NCBI GenBank assembly: GCA_963808135.1
Contig: CAWEFA010000128.1
Location: 1-64,000 of the forward strand
DNA length: 64,000 nt
Source of the DNA: CAWEFA01 sp963808135
GTDB taxonomy: Bacteria > Bacteroidota > Bacteroidia > Bacteroidales > DTGW01
Direction: 5' to 3'
The notes under the pieces are model-generated. The model saw nothing but the letters and a program-made list of their open reading frames with translations, was not told the origin of the DNA and searched no databases. Every line of letters starts with the position of its first letter. Positions within the stretch are counted from its first letter, which is position 1. The position numbers and the translations under genes are program-made. Shown one piece after another: positions 18,935 to 27,852 of the stretch.

Positions 18935-20627
18935 ATGCCGAAAATTCTGAAAATATTGAAGTTGTATTTTTTGGTTGTTTGTATTTTGATTATTAATGCA
19001 TGTTCAATAACCAGATTAAACATAAATCATAGAACACCACGAAATCCTTTTAAATACCCGGTATTTACATTAAAAGATACTTTGCGCGGCCAGCTAAACC
19101 GTTTCAGAAGTTGTTACGATGTAACTTTCTACAATCTTAATGTTGATTTTAATTTTAATGAAAAAGTTCCATTTCAGGGTTTGCGGATATTTATTTTAAT
19201 GTTATAAAGAAATTCGATACCATGCAAATTGACCTATATAATAATATGTCTCTGGACAGTATAATTTTTGAAGGCAATAATTTGAACTATTACCGTTTAT
19301 ACAACGCTGTGTTTGTAAAAATGGGAAAGCAGCTCGAGCACACCTGAAAACAAAAACATGAGGATATATTACCACGGAAAGCCGCAGGTTGCAAAAAAGC
19401 CTCCCTGGGAATGCGGGTTTGTTTGGAGCAGGGATAAAAACAGGAAACCATGGATTGGCGTGGCATGCGAAGTTGACGGAGCAAGTCTTTGGTGGCCGGT
19501 TAAGGATCATCTTTCCGACGAACCCGACAGCATGAAGCTTAGTTTCACTATTCCTTCGGGACTTATGTGTGTTAGCAACGGACACTTGACAGACAGCATT
19601 TCTAAAAATGGAAAAACAACTTTTACCTGGAAAGTTACCTATCCTATCAATACATACGATGCCACTTTTTATATAGGCGATTTCAGGCATTTTTCAATTC
19701 CTTATAAGGGAACAGACACTTCATTTAACCTCGATTATTATGTATTGCCTTACCAGCCTGGATATTGCAAAAAATCATTTCAAGCAGGCATCGGATATTC
19801 TTCACTTTTACGAGTCGGTTTACGGCCCTTATCCCTGGCCGCGCGATGGCTACAAATTAGTAGAAAGCCCATATGAGGGCATGGAAAATCAAACTGCAAT
19901 AGCTTATGGAAACAATTACAAAAATATTTTGCACCTCTTTGATTATATAATCCTTCATGAGTCGGCGCATGAATGGTGGGGCGATAGTGTAACAGTACCC
20001 GATTATGCTGAAGTTTGGATACATGAAGGAATTGCAACATACAGCGAAGCCCTTTATGTTGAGCATGTATTGGGACGCCAGGCTTATTTAAAATATGTCA
20101 ACTTCTTTTCGCTTTACATTCGCAATAAAAGGCCGGTCGTAGGTCCGCATGACGTTAATTACTGGGATTATAAAGATATTGACGTTTACCTGAAAGGCGC
20201 CATTATGTTGCACACATTACGAAATACCCTTGCAAATGATTCTGTTTTCTTCGATATAATGAAATCATTTTATAATTTACACAAATATAAATTTGCAGTA
20301 ACGGGAGATTTTATCGATTTAGTAAACAAGAAAACATGCAATAACTATAAATGGTTTTTTAACCAGTACCTTTATAATAGAACCTGTCCTGAGCTTCAAT
20401 GGCAGTTAAACTTCAATCCCGATAAGAAAACAAATGAATTCCATTTCAGATGGTCAAATACTTCGGAAGATTTTTCAATTCCCATAAAAATTCAAACTGA
20501 AACACAAACAATCATCATTAAACCAACTACAAAATTTCAAACAATCGATTTGTCAAATGATAATTCCGTAAGAATTAATACCGACCTTTCATATATTGCA
20601 TTAAAAAGAATTAGATGGATATATTGA
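18935..20627 (+). pseudogene. M1-family zinc metallopeptidase lipoprotein broken by three frameshifts
   Basis: Three frames together encode one protein of about 564 residues. 18935 onward gives a lipoprotein signal (IINAC) and the start of the N-terminal beta domain. Near 19170 one base appears to be missing: reading resumes as ISGFADIYFNVIKKFDTM. Near 19330 one base is extra: reading resumes as SSSTPENKNMRIYYHGKP. Near 19760 one base is extra: reading resumes as DIAKNHFKQASDILHFYE. The exopeptidase motif GMENQTA and the zinc site HESAHEWW..., with the third ligand in HEG, are intact in the last part. The start at 18935 is preferred over an upstream in-frame ATG (18842) because it directly precedes the lipoprotein signal. 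Either real decay or sequencing indels. Confidence 0.85.
19740..20627 (+). CDS. catalytic fragment of the M1 metallopeptidase
   Basis: The longest unbroken piece (295 codons) of the broken peptidase. It carries GMEN (aminopeptidase motif, about residue 47), HExxH as HESAHEWW with Glu in IHEG 18 residues later, and the alpha-helical C-terminal part of the catalytic domain. The first eight or so residues (MYCLTSL) are probably out of frame and not part of the native protein. The family is a group of Bacteroidota lipoprotein M1 peptidases that trim peptides outside the cytoplasm. Confidence 0.7.
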   Translation: MYCLTSLDIAKNHFKQASDILHFYESVYGPYPWPRDGYKLVESPYEGMENQTAIAYGNNYKNILHLFDYIILHESAHEWWGDSVTVPDYAEVWIHEGIATYSEALYVEHVLGRQAYLKYVNFFSLYIRNKRPVVGPHDVNYWDYKDIDVYLKGAIMLHTLRNTLANDSVFFDIMKSFYNLHKYKFAVTGDFIDLVNKKTCNNYKWFFNQYLYNRTCPELQWQLNFNPDKKTNEFHFRWSNTSEDFSIPIKIQTETQTIIIKPTTKFQTIDLSNDNSVRINTDLSYIALKRIRWIY

Positions 20628-20651
20628 AAAGCAATTATAATAATTGGCTCA

Positions 20652-21365
20652 TTAAATATTTAAAAGACTATACAAATTATTCGGATTATTCTCAAGTGAA
20701 TTTCCGATAATTACCAAATCAGCGCCAGCTTTAAAAATCTTTTCAAGCTGCTCCCTGCTTCTGATTCCCCCACCTACAGCAAGCGGGATTGAAATATTTT
20801 TTTTCACTTCGGCAATTAAGGCTTCGGGAACGGGATTCATGGCGCCGCTGCCTGTTTCAAGATATAGCAATTTTAAACCAAGCATTTCACCGGCAATAGC
20901 AGTGGCCACCGCAATATCAATTTTATCGGAAGGAATTGGAATTGTATTGCTAATATATTGGACTGATGTTGGTTTGCCGCTATCGATAAGAATATAACCT
21001 GTTGATATAATTTCAAGCTTGCTTTTTTTCAGCATCGGCGCAGCAATTACATGATTGCCTATCAGGTATTCCGGGTTACGGCCCGATATAAGCATTAGCA
21101 GTAAAATGGCATCGGCTTTTTCAGAAAATTGTAATAAACTCCCCGGAAATAGAACTACCGGAAGCGATGTATTGTTTTTTATCTTACTAATAAAATGGTC
21201 AATAGGTTCAGAAACCAGGCTTCCGCCTGCCATAATAAAGCTAATCCCGCATTTTTCGCAAACATCAAGGGTACTGAACAGCGAATGGTCGTTCGCTTTA
21301 TCCGGGTCGATGAGGACTGCTATTTTTCGTTCCTTACCTTTTTCAACCAATGTATCGTAGACCAT
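20652..21365 (-). CDS. geranylgeranylglyceryl/heptaprenylglyceryl phosphate synthase homologue
   Basis: A 237-residue TIM-barrel protein of the GGGPS/PcrB family, which joins glycerol-1-phosphate to a polyprenyl diphosphate through an ether bond. Visible signatures are AVLIDPDK at 16-23, YLETGSGA (about 169-176), AVGGGIRSREQ (phosphate-binding loop) and GADLVIIGNSLE near the C-terminus. In archaea this makes membrane lipids. Bacteroidota carry a group-II form whose physiological product is not settled. It lies 34 bp downstream of the phosphopantetheinyl transferase gene, probably in one transcript. Confidence 0.85.
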   Translation of the reverse strand: MVYDTLVEKGKERKIAVLIDPDKANDHSLFSTLDVCEKCGISFIMAGGSLVSEPIDHFISKIKNNTSLPVVLFPGSLLQFSEKADAILLLMLISGRNPEYLIGNHVIAAPMLKKSKLEIISTGYILIDSGKPTSVQYISNTIPIPSDKIDIAVATAIAGEMLGLKLLYLETGSGAMNPVPEALIAEVKKNISIPLAVGGGIRSREQLEKIFKAGADLVIIGNSLENNPNNLYSLLNI

Positions 21366-21399
21366 AATTTAATTAAACTTTATTTCACAAATGAAATAT

Positions 21400-22032
21400 T
21401 TATTTGCTGCACCAAACCACAACATAACCATCGAGTTGAAAATAAGATAATTTAAATGATTCGATGCCATATTTGTTGTGGACTAATCCGGCGAGGTTCC
21501 CTTGAGGTTTAATTTCGAAAGGTTTAATTGTAAGATTTTTTTTAAAATTAATATCCTGCTTGTCGCAAATTTTATAAATAGCTTCCTTGGCACACCAGTG
21601 GATATATAAATGCAAGCGTTCCTGCAAAGGATTGCTTGTAATTATTTCTTTTTCGTTAACGAATTTATGTGCAATATTATGTATCTGGTGCGACGTGAAT
21701 TCAAAATCAATGCCAACGCGCTTATGCTTGCTTACAAGTATTGAAGTAAGGTTCTTGGAATGCGATATGCTGATATTATGTGAATTATCGGAAAGGAAAG
21801 GTTTGCGCAAATCATTATATATTATTTTACATTCCTTTTCAAGCATGGTGTTTATAAGCACCCTAACACTCAACCATTCCAATATTCTCTGGTTATTTTG
21901 ATAGCTGTCAATTATTTCCTGTTCATCAGGAAATAAGTTTATTTTTGAAAATAAAGTATCGTAATCTTCAGTAATTTCCCAAATTCCTAAAAGGCAATCT
22001 TCTTCAACATATTTTTTTAAAATCAAGCCCAT
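21400..22032 (-). CDS. 4'-phosphopantetheinyl transferase superfamily protein
   Basis: Transfers the phosphopantetheine arm of CoA to carrier proteins. The 210-residue Sfp/HetI-type protein has the substrate signatures RKPFLSDNSHNISISHS, VGIDFE (106-111, Mg-binding Asp109 and Glu111) and WCAKEAIYK (about 149-157, Mg-binding Glu). The length suits a Sfp-like pseudodimer rather than the short AcpS form. The carrier protein served cannot be told from this window. Confidence 0.88.
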   Translation of the reverse strand: MGLILKKYVEEDCLLGIWEITEDYDTLFSKINLFPDEQEIIDSYQNNQRILEWLSVRVLINTMLEKECKIIYNDLRKPFLSDNSHNISISHSKNLTSILVSKHKRVGIDFEFTSHQIHNIAHKFVNEKEIITSNPLQERLHLYIHWCAKEAIYKICDKQDINFKKNLTIKPFEIKPQGNLAGLVHNKYGIESFKLSYFQLDGYVVVWCSK

Positions 22033-22081
22033 AAATTTTTACAAAGTATAATTTTAAGTTCGGGATTTGAAGCTAACAAAA

Positions 22082-22660
22082 TTATTTGTTCCATTTAACG
22101 GTATTTATAAAATGTTCAACATCTTTACCAAAGAATTCGACGAGCGGGGCGAGGGAGTCAATATTCGGCTGGGCCGTAAAATAAAGCGCGCCCCTGATAA
22201 AATTTTTAGAACTGTCGGTAATGAAAAATTGCATGGACGAAGCTGCATTCCCTTTAATATTATACATAATACCGTAAACTTTATTGGTATCGTTTTTAAT
22301 TAAGCCCTCATCAATAGCATCGGCCTTAACGGAGTGTTTATATGCCAATTTCCTGGCATCTTCAATAAACCCGGCCAAATTATTTCCATTCACTTTCTTA
22401 TAGCTTAAATGAATTTTACCTTTGTACTTCGGAAATTCGATATTTATCCAAAAAGGTTCGGCATATTTATTTGAATCGGGCAAAATAATACCATAATCAG
22501 GGTATTCAAAACTATAAGGAAATTTGCCTTTAAATATTTTGTATTTTTTCTCAGGCAAGTCTATTCGCATATAGCCGCTGGGCTTAGGCGTATATGCCTG
22601 GTTACAGGAGATTAAAGTAATTATTATAGAGCAAAAAAATATTTTTTTTTGGAATTTCAT
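22082..22660 (-). CDS. gldD: gliding motility lipoprotein GldD
   Basis: A 192-residue lipoprotein (TLISC, Cys19) with the GldD pattern PKPSGYMRIDLPEKKY, FPYSFEYPDY, then WINIEFPKYKGKIHLSYK. GldD is required for gliding and for the type IX secretion apparatus in flavobacteria, though its exact role is unknown. It lies 91 bp downstream of gldE, in the order mutY-ssb-gldE-gldD found in many Bacteroidota. Confidence 0.92.
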   Translation of the reverse strand: MKFQKKIFFCSIIITLISCNQAYTPKPSGYMRIDLPEKKYKIFKGKFPYSFEYPDYGIILPDSNKYAEPFWINIEFPKYKGKIHLSYKKVNGNNLAGFIEDARKLAYKHSVKADAIDEGLIKNDTNKVYGIMYNIKGNAASSMQFFITDSSKNFIRGALYFTAQPNIDSLAPLVEFFGKDVEHFINTVKWNK

Positions 22661-22751
22661 ATATGTTGAAAAATATCGTGAAAATTATTTTTTAAGTGCT
22701 TATTAAAAAATTTCAATATTTAAAAGATTATTAAGTGGTTTTTTATCATAA

Positions 22752-24044
22752 TCAGGCGATAATTACCTTCACTTGTTTAATCCTTCGTTTATCGGCTGCT
22801 TCAATAATAAATGTAAGATTTTCGAATACAATTTTATCATTTTTCTGAGGAATTTCGCCTTTTAATTCGAGGATAAGGCCGGCAAGGGTTTCGTATTCCC
22901 CTTTTACACCATCGAAAACAGTTTCGTTAATTCCGGTAATTTTAAAAAAGTCGTTCAACAGAATCTTAGCTTCAAATAAATATACATTAGCCGAGAGTTT
23001 TTTAAAAAGCAATTCCTCATCAACATCCGATTCGTCGGATATTTCGCCAACTATTTCTTCAAGAATATCTTCCATAGTAACCAACCCGCTTGTTCCGCCA
23101 TATTCATCAACAACAATGGCCAAATGGTTTTTATTTTTTTGAAATTCTGCCAACAGGTCGTCTATTTTTTTAGTTTCAGGAACAAAGTTTGCCGGTTTAA
23201 TTAATGATTGCCATTTAAATACCTTTGTTTCCTGCAAATGCGGAAGCAGGTCTTTAGTATATAATATGCCTTTTATATGATCGGGGCTTTTTTCATAAAC
23301 CGGTATTCGTGAATATCCTGTTTCTATAACAACAGAAAGCAATTTCCGGTAGGTTGTGTTATAATCAACCGCTACAATATCAACGCGTGGTTGCATAATT
23401 TCACTGACATTGATATTTCCGAACCGCACAATTCCTTTAAGTATGGTTTTCTCATCATTAAGAGAAGCTGAAGTAATTTCAAGTGCATTTGATAAATCGC
23501 TTACCGAGATTTGTGGCCTTTTTGCTGCAAGCCTCTTTTGAACCAACATTGTGCTGCCTACCAACATTGTTGTTAAAGGGTAAAATAATTTTGATAAAAT
23601 ATAAAGCGGATATGCCATTAACATGGCAACTTTAACATTATGGTTGATTGCAAAAATCTTTGGTATTATCTCGGCAGCGAAAAGCAACAACGATGTTACA
23701 ATTAACACCTGGAAAACAAAACCCAATACCGGCGCATTCTGAAAGTTAATTACAAGGTGCGTGATATATGTCGATAATATGATAATTGAAATATTGAATA
23801 AATTACTGCCGACTAAAATATTTGCCAATAAACTATCAGGGTTACCTAATAATTTGAATAACATCAGGCTTTTTTTATTTTTTTTATTTTCCAGCTCGTC
23901 AAAATCAGCCGGTTTTAAAGAAAAAAAAGCTACCTCGCTGGCCGACATTAACGCCGAACCACATAAAAGTACAATGAGGAGCACCAGCTCACCCATTAAT
24001 TTAAGCCTTAATGGATTCAATATAATGTTAAGCTGTACCCACAT
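22752..24044 (-). CDS. gldE: gliding motility-associated protein GldE (CNNM/CBS/CorC-HlyC family)
   Basis: A 430-residue inner-membrane protein. The N-terminal DUF21/CNNM domain has about four membrane segments (residues 15-200, SALMSASEVAFFSL). Two CBS domains follow (about 215-335, including MQPRVDIVAVD and YGGTSGLVTMEDILEEIVGE). A C-terminal transporter-associated domain comes last (about 350-430). Related CorC/CNNM proteins act in Mg or other cation efflux. GldE partners genetically with GldD in flavobacteria. The ORF's first Met (24044) may precede the true start; Met17 (MGELVLLIVL) also fits. Confidence 0.9.
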   Translation of the reverse strand: MWVQLNIILNPLRLKLMGELVLLIVLLCGSALMSASEVAFFSLKPADFDELENKKNKKSLMLFKLLGNPDSLLANILVGSNLFNISIIILSTYITHLVINFQNAPVLGFVFQVLIVTSLLLFAAEIIPKIFAINHNVKVAMLMAYPLYILSKLFYPLTTMLVGSTMLVQKRLAAKRPQISVSDLSNALEITSASLNDEKTILKGIVRFGNINVSEIMQPRVDIVAVDYNTTYRKLLSVVIETGYSRIPVYEKSPDHIKGILYTKDLLPHLQETKVFKWQSLIKPANFVPETKKIDDLLAEFQKNKNHLAIVVDEYGGTSGLVTMEDILEEIVGEISDESDVDEELLFKKLSANVYLFEAKILLNDFFKITGINETVFDGVKGEYETLAGLILELKGEIPQKNDKIVFENLTFIIEAADKRRIKQVKVIIA

Positions 24045-24090
24045 TAATTAAAATAACAAACAAAAGTTTTTATTTTTCTGATGCTCTAAT

Positions 24091-24516
24091 TTAAAAAGGC
24101 AGATCATCAACAGGCTCGTTGCTGACAGCAACATTATCAGTTTCAGAAGCTGTTTTGCTTTCCTGCGCAGCCGGTTGTCCTTCTTCAGACTTACGACCTA
24201 ACAATTGCAAGGTGTCTGCAATAATTTCTGTTGTATAACGTTTATTACCTTCTTTATCATCCCATGAACGGGTGCGTATCCTTCCTTCGATGAATATTTG
24301 TGAGCCTTTTTTAACATATTTCTGAGCTACCTCAGCAAGGCCACGCCATAAAACTATATTGTGCCATTCGGTATTGGATACTTTTTCGCCGCTTTTATTT
24401 GTATAAGTTTCGCTGGTTGCCAATGGCAGGGTACATACCGGCACTCCGCTTTCAAGATGTCGGATTTCCGGGTCTTTACCGGCATTTCCGATTAAAATGA
24501 CTTTATTTACTGACAT
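24091..24516 (-). CDS. ssb: single-stranded DNA-binding protein
   Basis: Binds single-stranded DNA in replication and repair. The 141 residues have an OB fold at about 1-110 (NKVILIGNAGKDPEIRHLES, then FIEGRIRTRSWDDKEGNKRY), a Gln/Glu-rich linker and the acidic partner-binding tip DDLPF at the extreme C-terminus. It sits 46 bp upstream of gldE and 64 bp downstream of mutY. Confidence 0.95.
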   Translation of the reverse strand: MSVNKVILIGNAGKDPEIRHLESGVPVCTLPLATSETYTNKSGEKVSNTEWHNIVLWRGLAEVAQKYVKKGSQIFIEGRIRTRSWDDKEGNKRYTTEIIADTLQLLGRKSEEGQPAAQESKTASETDNVAVSNEPVDDLPF

Positions 24517-24580
24517 AATTATTAATTGTTATTAAGGGTTTAAATTAATAAAATTAAAGTTGGGTTGCAAGATAATTCAT

Positions 24581-25135
24581 TTATTTGGTAAAGCCAAATT
24601 CAGTATTTATGTATTTTTCAATCAAGCGTGAAACAGGCAACGTTCTTATAGTTGCCAACTCAATTGTTTGAAAATTTTCATTTTCTACTTTATCAATTTT
24701 TTTCGTTTTAAACCTGTAAAACTTTGCAATTATAGTCTGATGGGTAAGTTTGTGAACATAAATATCAGATATACTTATTAAATTTCTTTTTTGTAATTTC
24801 CAAACATTTTCAATTTCACGCATAGCAAAAAACTTATCAATGGATAAATCTTCTTTTGACTCTATTAATGGAAACTCATAAAGCGATTTCCAAATATCAT
24901 TTTGGCTGCGTTTATTTATTATAATTTGATTTTCGTCGGTAATTACTAAATAATGGAAATATCTTATTTTTTTTTCAGTTGTTTTATTTTTTAATGGCAA
25001 AACATCGATTTTGTTTTGATTTTTAGCATAACAGCTTTTGGCAACCGGACAATTTTCGCATTTCGGATTACGAGGTAAACAAATAACAGCGCCAAGTTCC
25101 ATAATTGCTTGGTTAAAAAATACCCGGATTTGCAC
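24581..25135 (-). pseudogene. mutY: MutY C-terminal part (after frameshift)
   Basis: Out-of-frame continuation of the adenine glycosylase. It holds the end of the catalytic domain (FFNQAIMELGAVIC), the 4Fe-4S cysteines in the C-x6-C-x2-C-x5-C spacing (C-LPRNPK-C-EN-C-PVAKS-C), and the NUDIX-like domain that recognises 8-oxoguanine (from about residue 55). It is joined to the N-terminal part if one T is removed from the run of six at the junction. Confidence 0.85.
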
Positions 25136-25655
25136 CGATTATAATATCATTTAAAATATCATAAAAAATGTTGTATGCCTTTGCGGAATTTACAGGAATG
25201 AAAATGCCCTTATATCGCGCAATAACCCTAAAAACATTTCCATCAACAGCTGGTTCTTTTTCTCCAAAAGCAATAGAAGCAATTGCCGCAGCTGTATAAC
25301 GCCCAATGCCTTTTAATTTCAAAATTTCGTTGTAATGATTAGGAAAAATACCATTCATTTCGTCCAGTATTTGTTTGGCAGCGCTATGCATATGTCTTGC
25401 CCTCGAATAATATCCCAAGCCCTGCCAAATTTTTAATATATTGTTAATTTCGGCATTTGCCAATGTTTTAATATTTGGGAAACGTTTAATAAATTTTTTA
25501 TAATAATCAATTCCTTGATTTATACGTGTTTGTTGAAGAATAATTTCCGAAACCCATATTTTGTATGGATCATTGGTATGACGCCATGGCAAGTCCCTTT
25601 TATTTTTGGCATACCAGGTTACTAATTCATTTTTCATAAATGTAAAATCAAACAA
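25113..25655 (-). pseudogene. mutY: MutY A/G-specific adenine glycosylase, N-terminal part (frameshifted)
   Basis: Removes adenine mispaired with 8-oxoguanine. This part has the helix-hairpin-helix region with the catalytic Glu (VSEIILQQTRI), LKGIGRYTAAAIASIAFGE and the catalytic Asp in VDGNVFRV. The frame ends NPGIF then stops, because the coding strand has T6 (about 25118-25123) where T5 would give NPGIFNQAIMELGA. The better start is Met7 (25637, MKNELVTWYAKNKRDLPWR). If the frameshift is real the strain is a G-to-T mutator. It could equally be a homopolymer sequencing error. Confidence 0.88.
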
Positions 25656-25706
25656 ACCAATAAAATATTCATTAAATAAAATAAAAAATAATTACATCGA
25701 ATTTCA

Positions 25707-25733
25707 TTGTTAATTATAAATCTTTTATATTTG
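25707..25733 (+). promoter_or_regulatory. promoter of the HU gene
   Basis: TATATTTG (25726-25733) matches the -7 consensus. A TTG (25707-25709) lies 16 bp upstream as a possible -33. The element precedes the HU start codon by 55 bp and lies in the divergent gap with mutY. Confidence 0.5.
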
Positions 25734-25788
25734 CAAACTCGAATTTATTCATAACAAATAATATATTGATAATTAAAGGTTTTAAAAA

Positions 25789-26073
25789 ATGACAAAAGCA
25801 GATATTGTAAACGAAATCTCAAAAAGCACAGGCATTGAAAAAATAACAGTTCAAAAGACCGTTGAAGCTTTTATGGAAACAATTAAAGACTCTATGGTGA
25901 AAGATAAAAATATCTACCTTAGAGGTTTCGGCAGCTTTATAGTTAAAAAGCGTGCCAAAAAAACAGCCAGGAATATTTCAAAAAATACTACAATAATAAT
26001 TCCTGAGCACCATATTCCGGCATTTAAGCCAGCCAAATCTTTTGTACATAAAGTTAAAGCAAACGTAAAATAG
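25789..26073 (+). CDS. HU/IHF-family DNA-binding protein
   Basis: A 94-residue nucleoid protein. It has the HU fold: MTKADIVNEISKSTGIEKITV helices, GFGSFIVKKRA, and the DNA-clasping arm ending in IPEHHIPAFKPAKSF, where the Pro that kinks DNA is expected. It binds and bends DNA as a dimer. It is transcribed towards the 30-residue basic protein and rng. Confidence 0.93.
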   Translation: MTKADIVNEISKSTGIEKITVQKTVEAFMETIKDSMVKDKNIYLRGFGSFIVKKRAKKTARNISKNTTIIIPEHHIPAFKPAKSFVHKVKANVK

Positions 26074-26104
26074 AACATTTATCTATTTAAAAAGTTGAAA
26101 GAAT

Positions 26105-26197
26105 ATGCCGTGTGGTAAAAAAAGAAAAAGACATAAAATGTCTACTCATAAGCGTAAAAAACGTTTGAGGAAGAATCGACACAAAAAGAAAAAATAA
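26105..26197 (+). CDS. 30-residue highly basic protein conserved upstream of RNase G
   Basis: ATG at 26105 opens a 30-codon frame, MPCGKKRKRHK followed by MSTHKRKKRLRKNR and a Lys tail. About two thirds of its residues are Lys, Arg or His. I recall near-identical short proteins in other Bacteroidota at the same place between HU and rng, which argues that it is a real gene. The size and charge resemble tiny ribosomal proteins such as THX. Whether it is a ribosomal protein, possibly the recently described Bacteroidota-specific bL38, cannot be decided here. Confidence 0.7.
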   Translation: MPCGKKRKRHKMSTHKRKKRLRKNRHKKKK

Positions 26198-26222
26198 CAT
26201 TCTTTTGAGAGTATGCGTTTAT

Positions 26223-26262
26223 TAAACCTAAAGTCCTGATGGGAGTTTAGGTTTATTGTATT
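26223..26262 (+). terminator. hairpin between the basic-protein gene and rng
   Basis: TAAACCTAAA (26223-26232) pairs perfectly with TTTAGGTTTA (26246-26255) around a 13-base loop whose TCC and GGA can extend the stem. A weak T-rich stretch follows. It could be a terminator for HU and the basic protein or a processing or regulatory structure in the rng leader. Confidence 0.45.
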
Positions 26263-26303
26263 TATACAGGTTTAACCTACACTTTACTTTATAGTTAGAA
26301 ATT

Positions 26304-27332
26304 GTGAACAATGAATTAATAATTAGTGTTACTCCTAAAGATATTTCGATAGCTTTATTAGAAAATAAAAAGTTAGTAGAGCTTCACAAAGAAAAAAGCA
26401 ATATTCAATTTTCCGTTGGCGATATATACCTGGGAAGGGTTAAAAAAATAATGCTAGGCCTGAATGCATCTTTTATAGATGTTGGTTCCGGAAAAGATGC
26501 TTTTCTTCATTATCTCGACTTAGGGCCACAGTTTCTCTCGTTAAATAAATTTCTAAAAATTTGTCTTGCTAAAAAAGGCAAGGTGCCTTCGCTGCAAAGG
26601 TTTAAAAACGAACCCGATATTGATAAAAATGGTAAAATAGCCGATGTGTTAACCAACGGGCAATTAATTTTAGTTCAAATAGTAAAAGAACCCATTTCAA
26701 CAAAAGGCCCAAGGCTTAGTTCGGAAATTTCTCTTGCAGGTCGCAACCTGGTACTTATGCCATTCAGTAATAAAATATCTGTTTCGCAAAAAATTGAATC
26801 ATCAGAAGAACGCAGCCGGCTTAAAACTTTACTGCAAAGCATAAAACCCAAAAATTATGGCGTTATCGTCCGCACAGTAGCGGAAACCAAAAAAGTAGCA
26901 ACATTTGATAATGAATTGCGCGGCCTGGTAAAAAAATGGGAACTGGCTTTCGAAAACATCAAAGGCGCAAATTCACCGGGACGTGTTATCGTTGAATTGA
27001 GCCGCACGTCGGCAATCCTTCGCGATGCCCTCAATGTTTCTTTCAACAGTATTTATGTTGATGATGAAAATACTTTTCAGGAAATTAAAGAATATATTGG
27101 CACTATTGCACCTGAAAAAACAGATATTGTTAAATTATATAAGGGCGGCGAACCTGTTTTTGAACATTTCGGGATTGAAAAACAAATAAAATCGTTATTC
27201 GGCAGGACAATTTCGATAAAAAGCGGGGCTTACCTTGTAATTGAGCATACCGAAGCGCTGCATGTTATTGATGTTAATAGTGGAAACCGTTCAAGATCTG
27301 CAAAAGACCAGGAACAAATGCACTTGAGGTAA
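26304..27332 (+). pseudogene. rng: ribonuclease G/E family, N-terminal part (frameshifted)
   Basis: Single-strand endoribonuclease for rRNA maturation and mRNA decay. The frame uses a GTG start (26304) giving MNNELIISVTPKDISIALLE. The S1-like domain (GDIYLGRVKKIMLGLNASF) and the start of the catalytic domain with VIDVNSGN (metal-binding Asp) are present. It ends early as DQEQMHLR then stop. Adding one base near 27315 (GAA-ACA-AAT-GCA) restores DQETNALEVNLAAAEEIA, which runs into the second part. Confidence 0.88.
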
Positions 27333-27379
27333 ATCTTGCAGCAGCTGAAGAAATTGCCCGCCAATTAAGGCTTCGCGAT

Positions 27380-27826
27380 ATGGGTGGAATAATTGTCGTT
27401 GATTTTATCGATATGTTGCAAAACGAACATAAACAGGTTTTATTCGAAAAAATGAGAAGCCTGTTGGATACGCAAAAGGTTAAACATAATGTTTTGCCAT
27501 TAAGTAAATTCGGCCTTATGCAAATTACCAGGCAACGCGTGCGTCCTGAAATGAATATCGATACTACCGAAAAATGCCCGACTTGCAAAGGTAGCGGTGA
27601 AATTACCCCAAGTATAATCCTTGAAAATGAAATAGAAATTGCCCTTAAAACCCATATTGAAAAAGAAAAATTGCATTACGTAAAATTAAATGTTCATCCG
27701 TACATAGCTTCTCATCTTAAGTATGGTTTTCCTTCTATAAGATTACGCTGGATGATTAAATACCGTTGCTTTTTGAAGATAAGTGAATCTTCGTCTTTGA
27801 ATTTCTTAGAGCATAAATTCAACTAA
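27380..27826 (+). pseudogene. rng: ribonuclease G/E family, C-terminal part (after frameshift)
   Basis: Continuation of rng in a second frame. The true reading in this frame begins near 27316 (NALEVNLAAAEEIARQL). It carries DMGGIIVVDFIDM (second catalytic Asp), the Zn-link motif CPTCKGSG (about residue 68) used for dimerisation, and the small C-terminal domain. With the one-base repair the whole enzyme would be about 507 residues, normal for Bacteroidota RNase G. Its stop is 26 bp from the convergent mutS2 stop. Confidence 0.88.
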
Positions 27827-27852
27827 TAATTTTAAAAAATTAATAACGCCAA

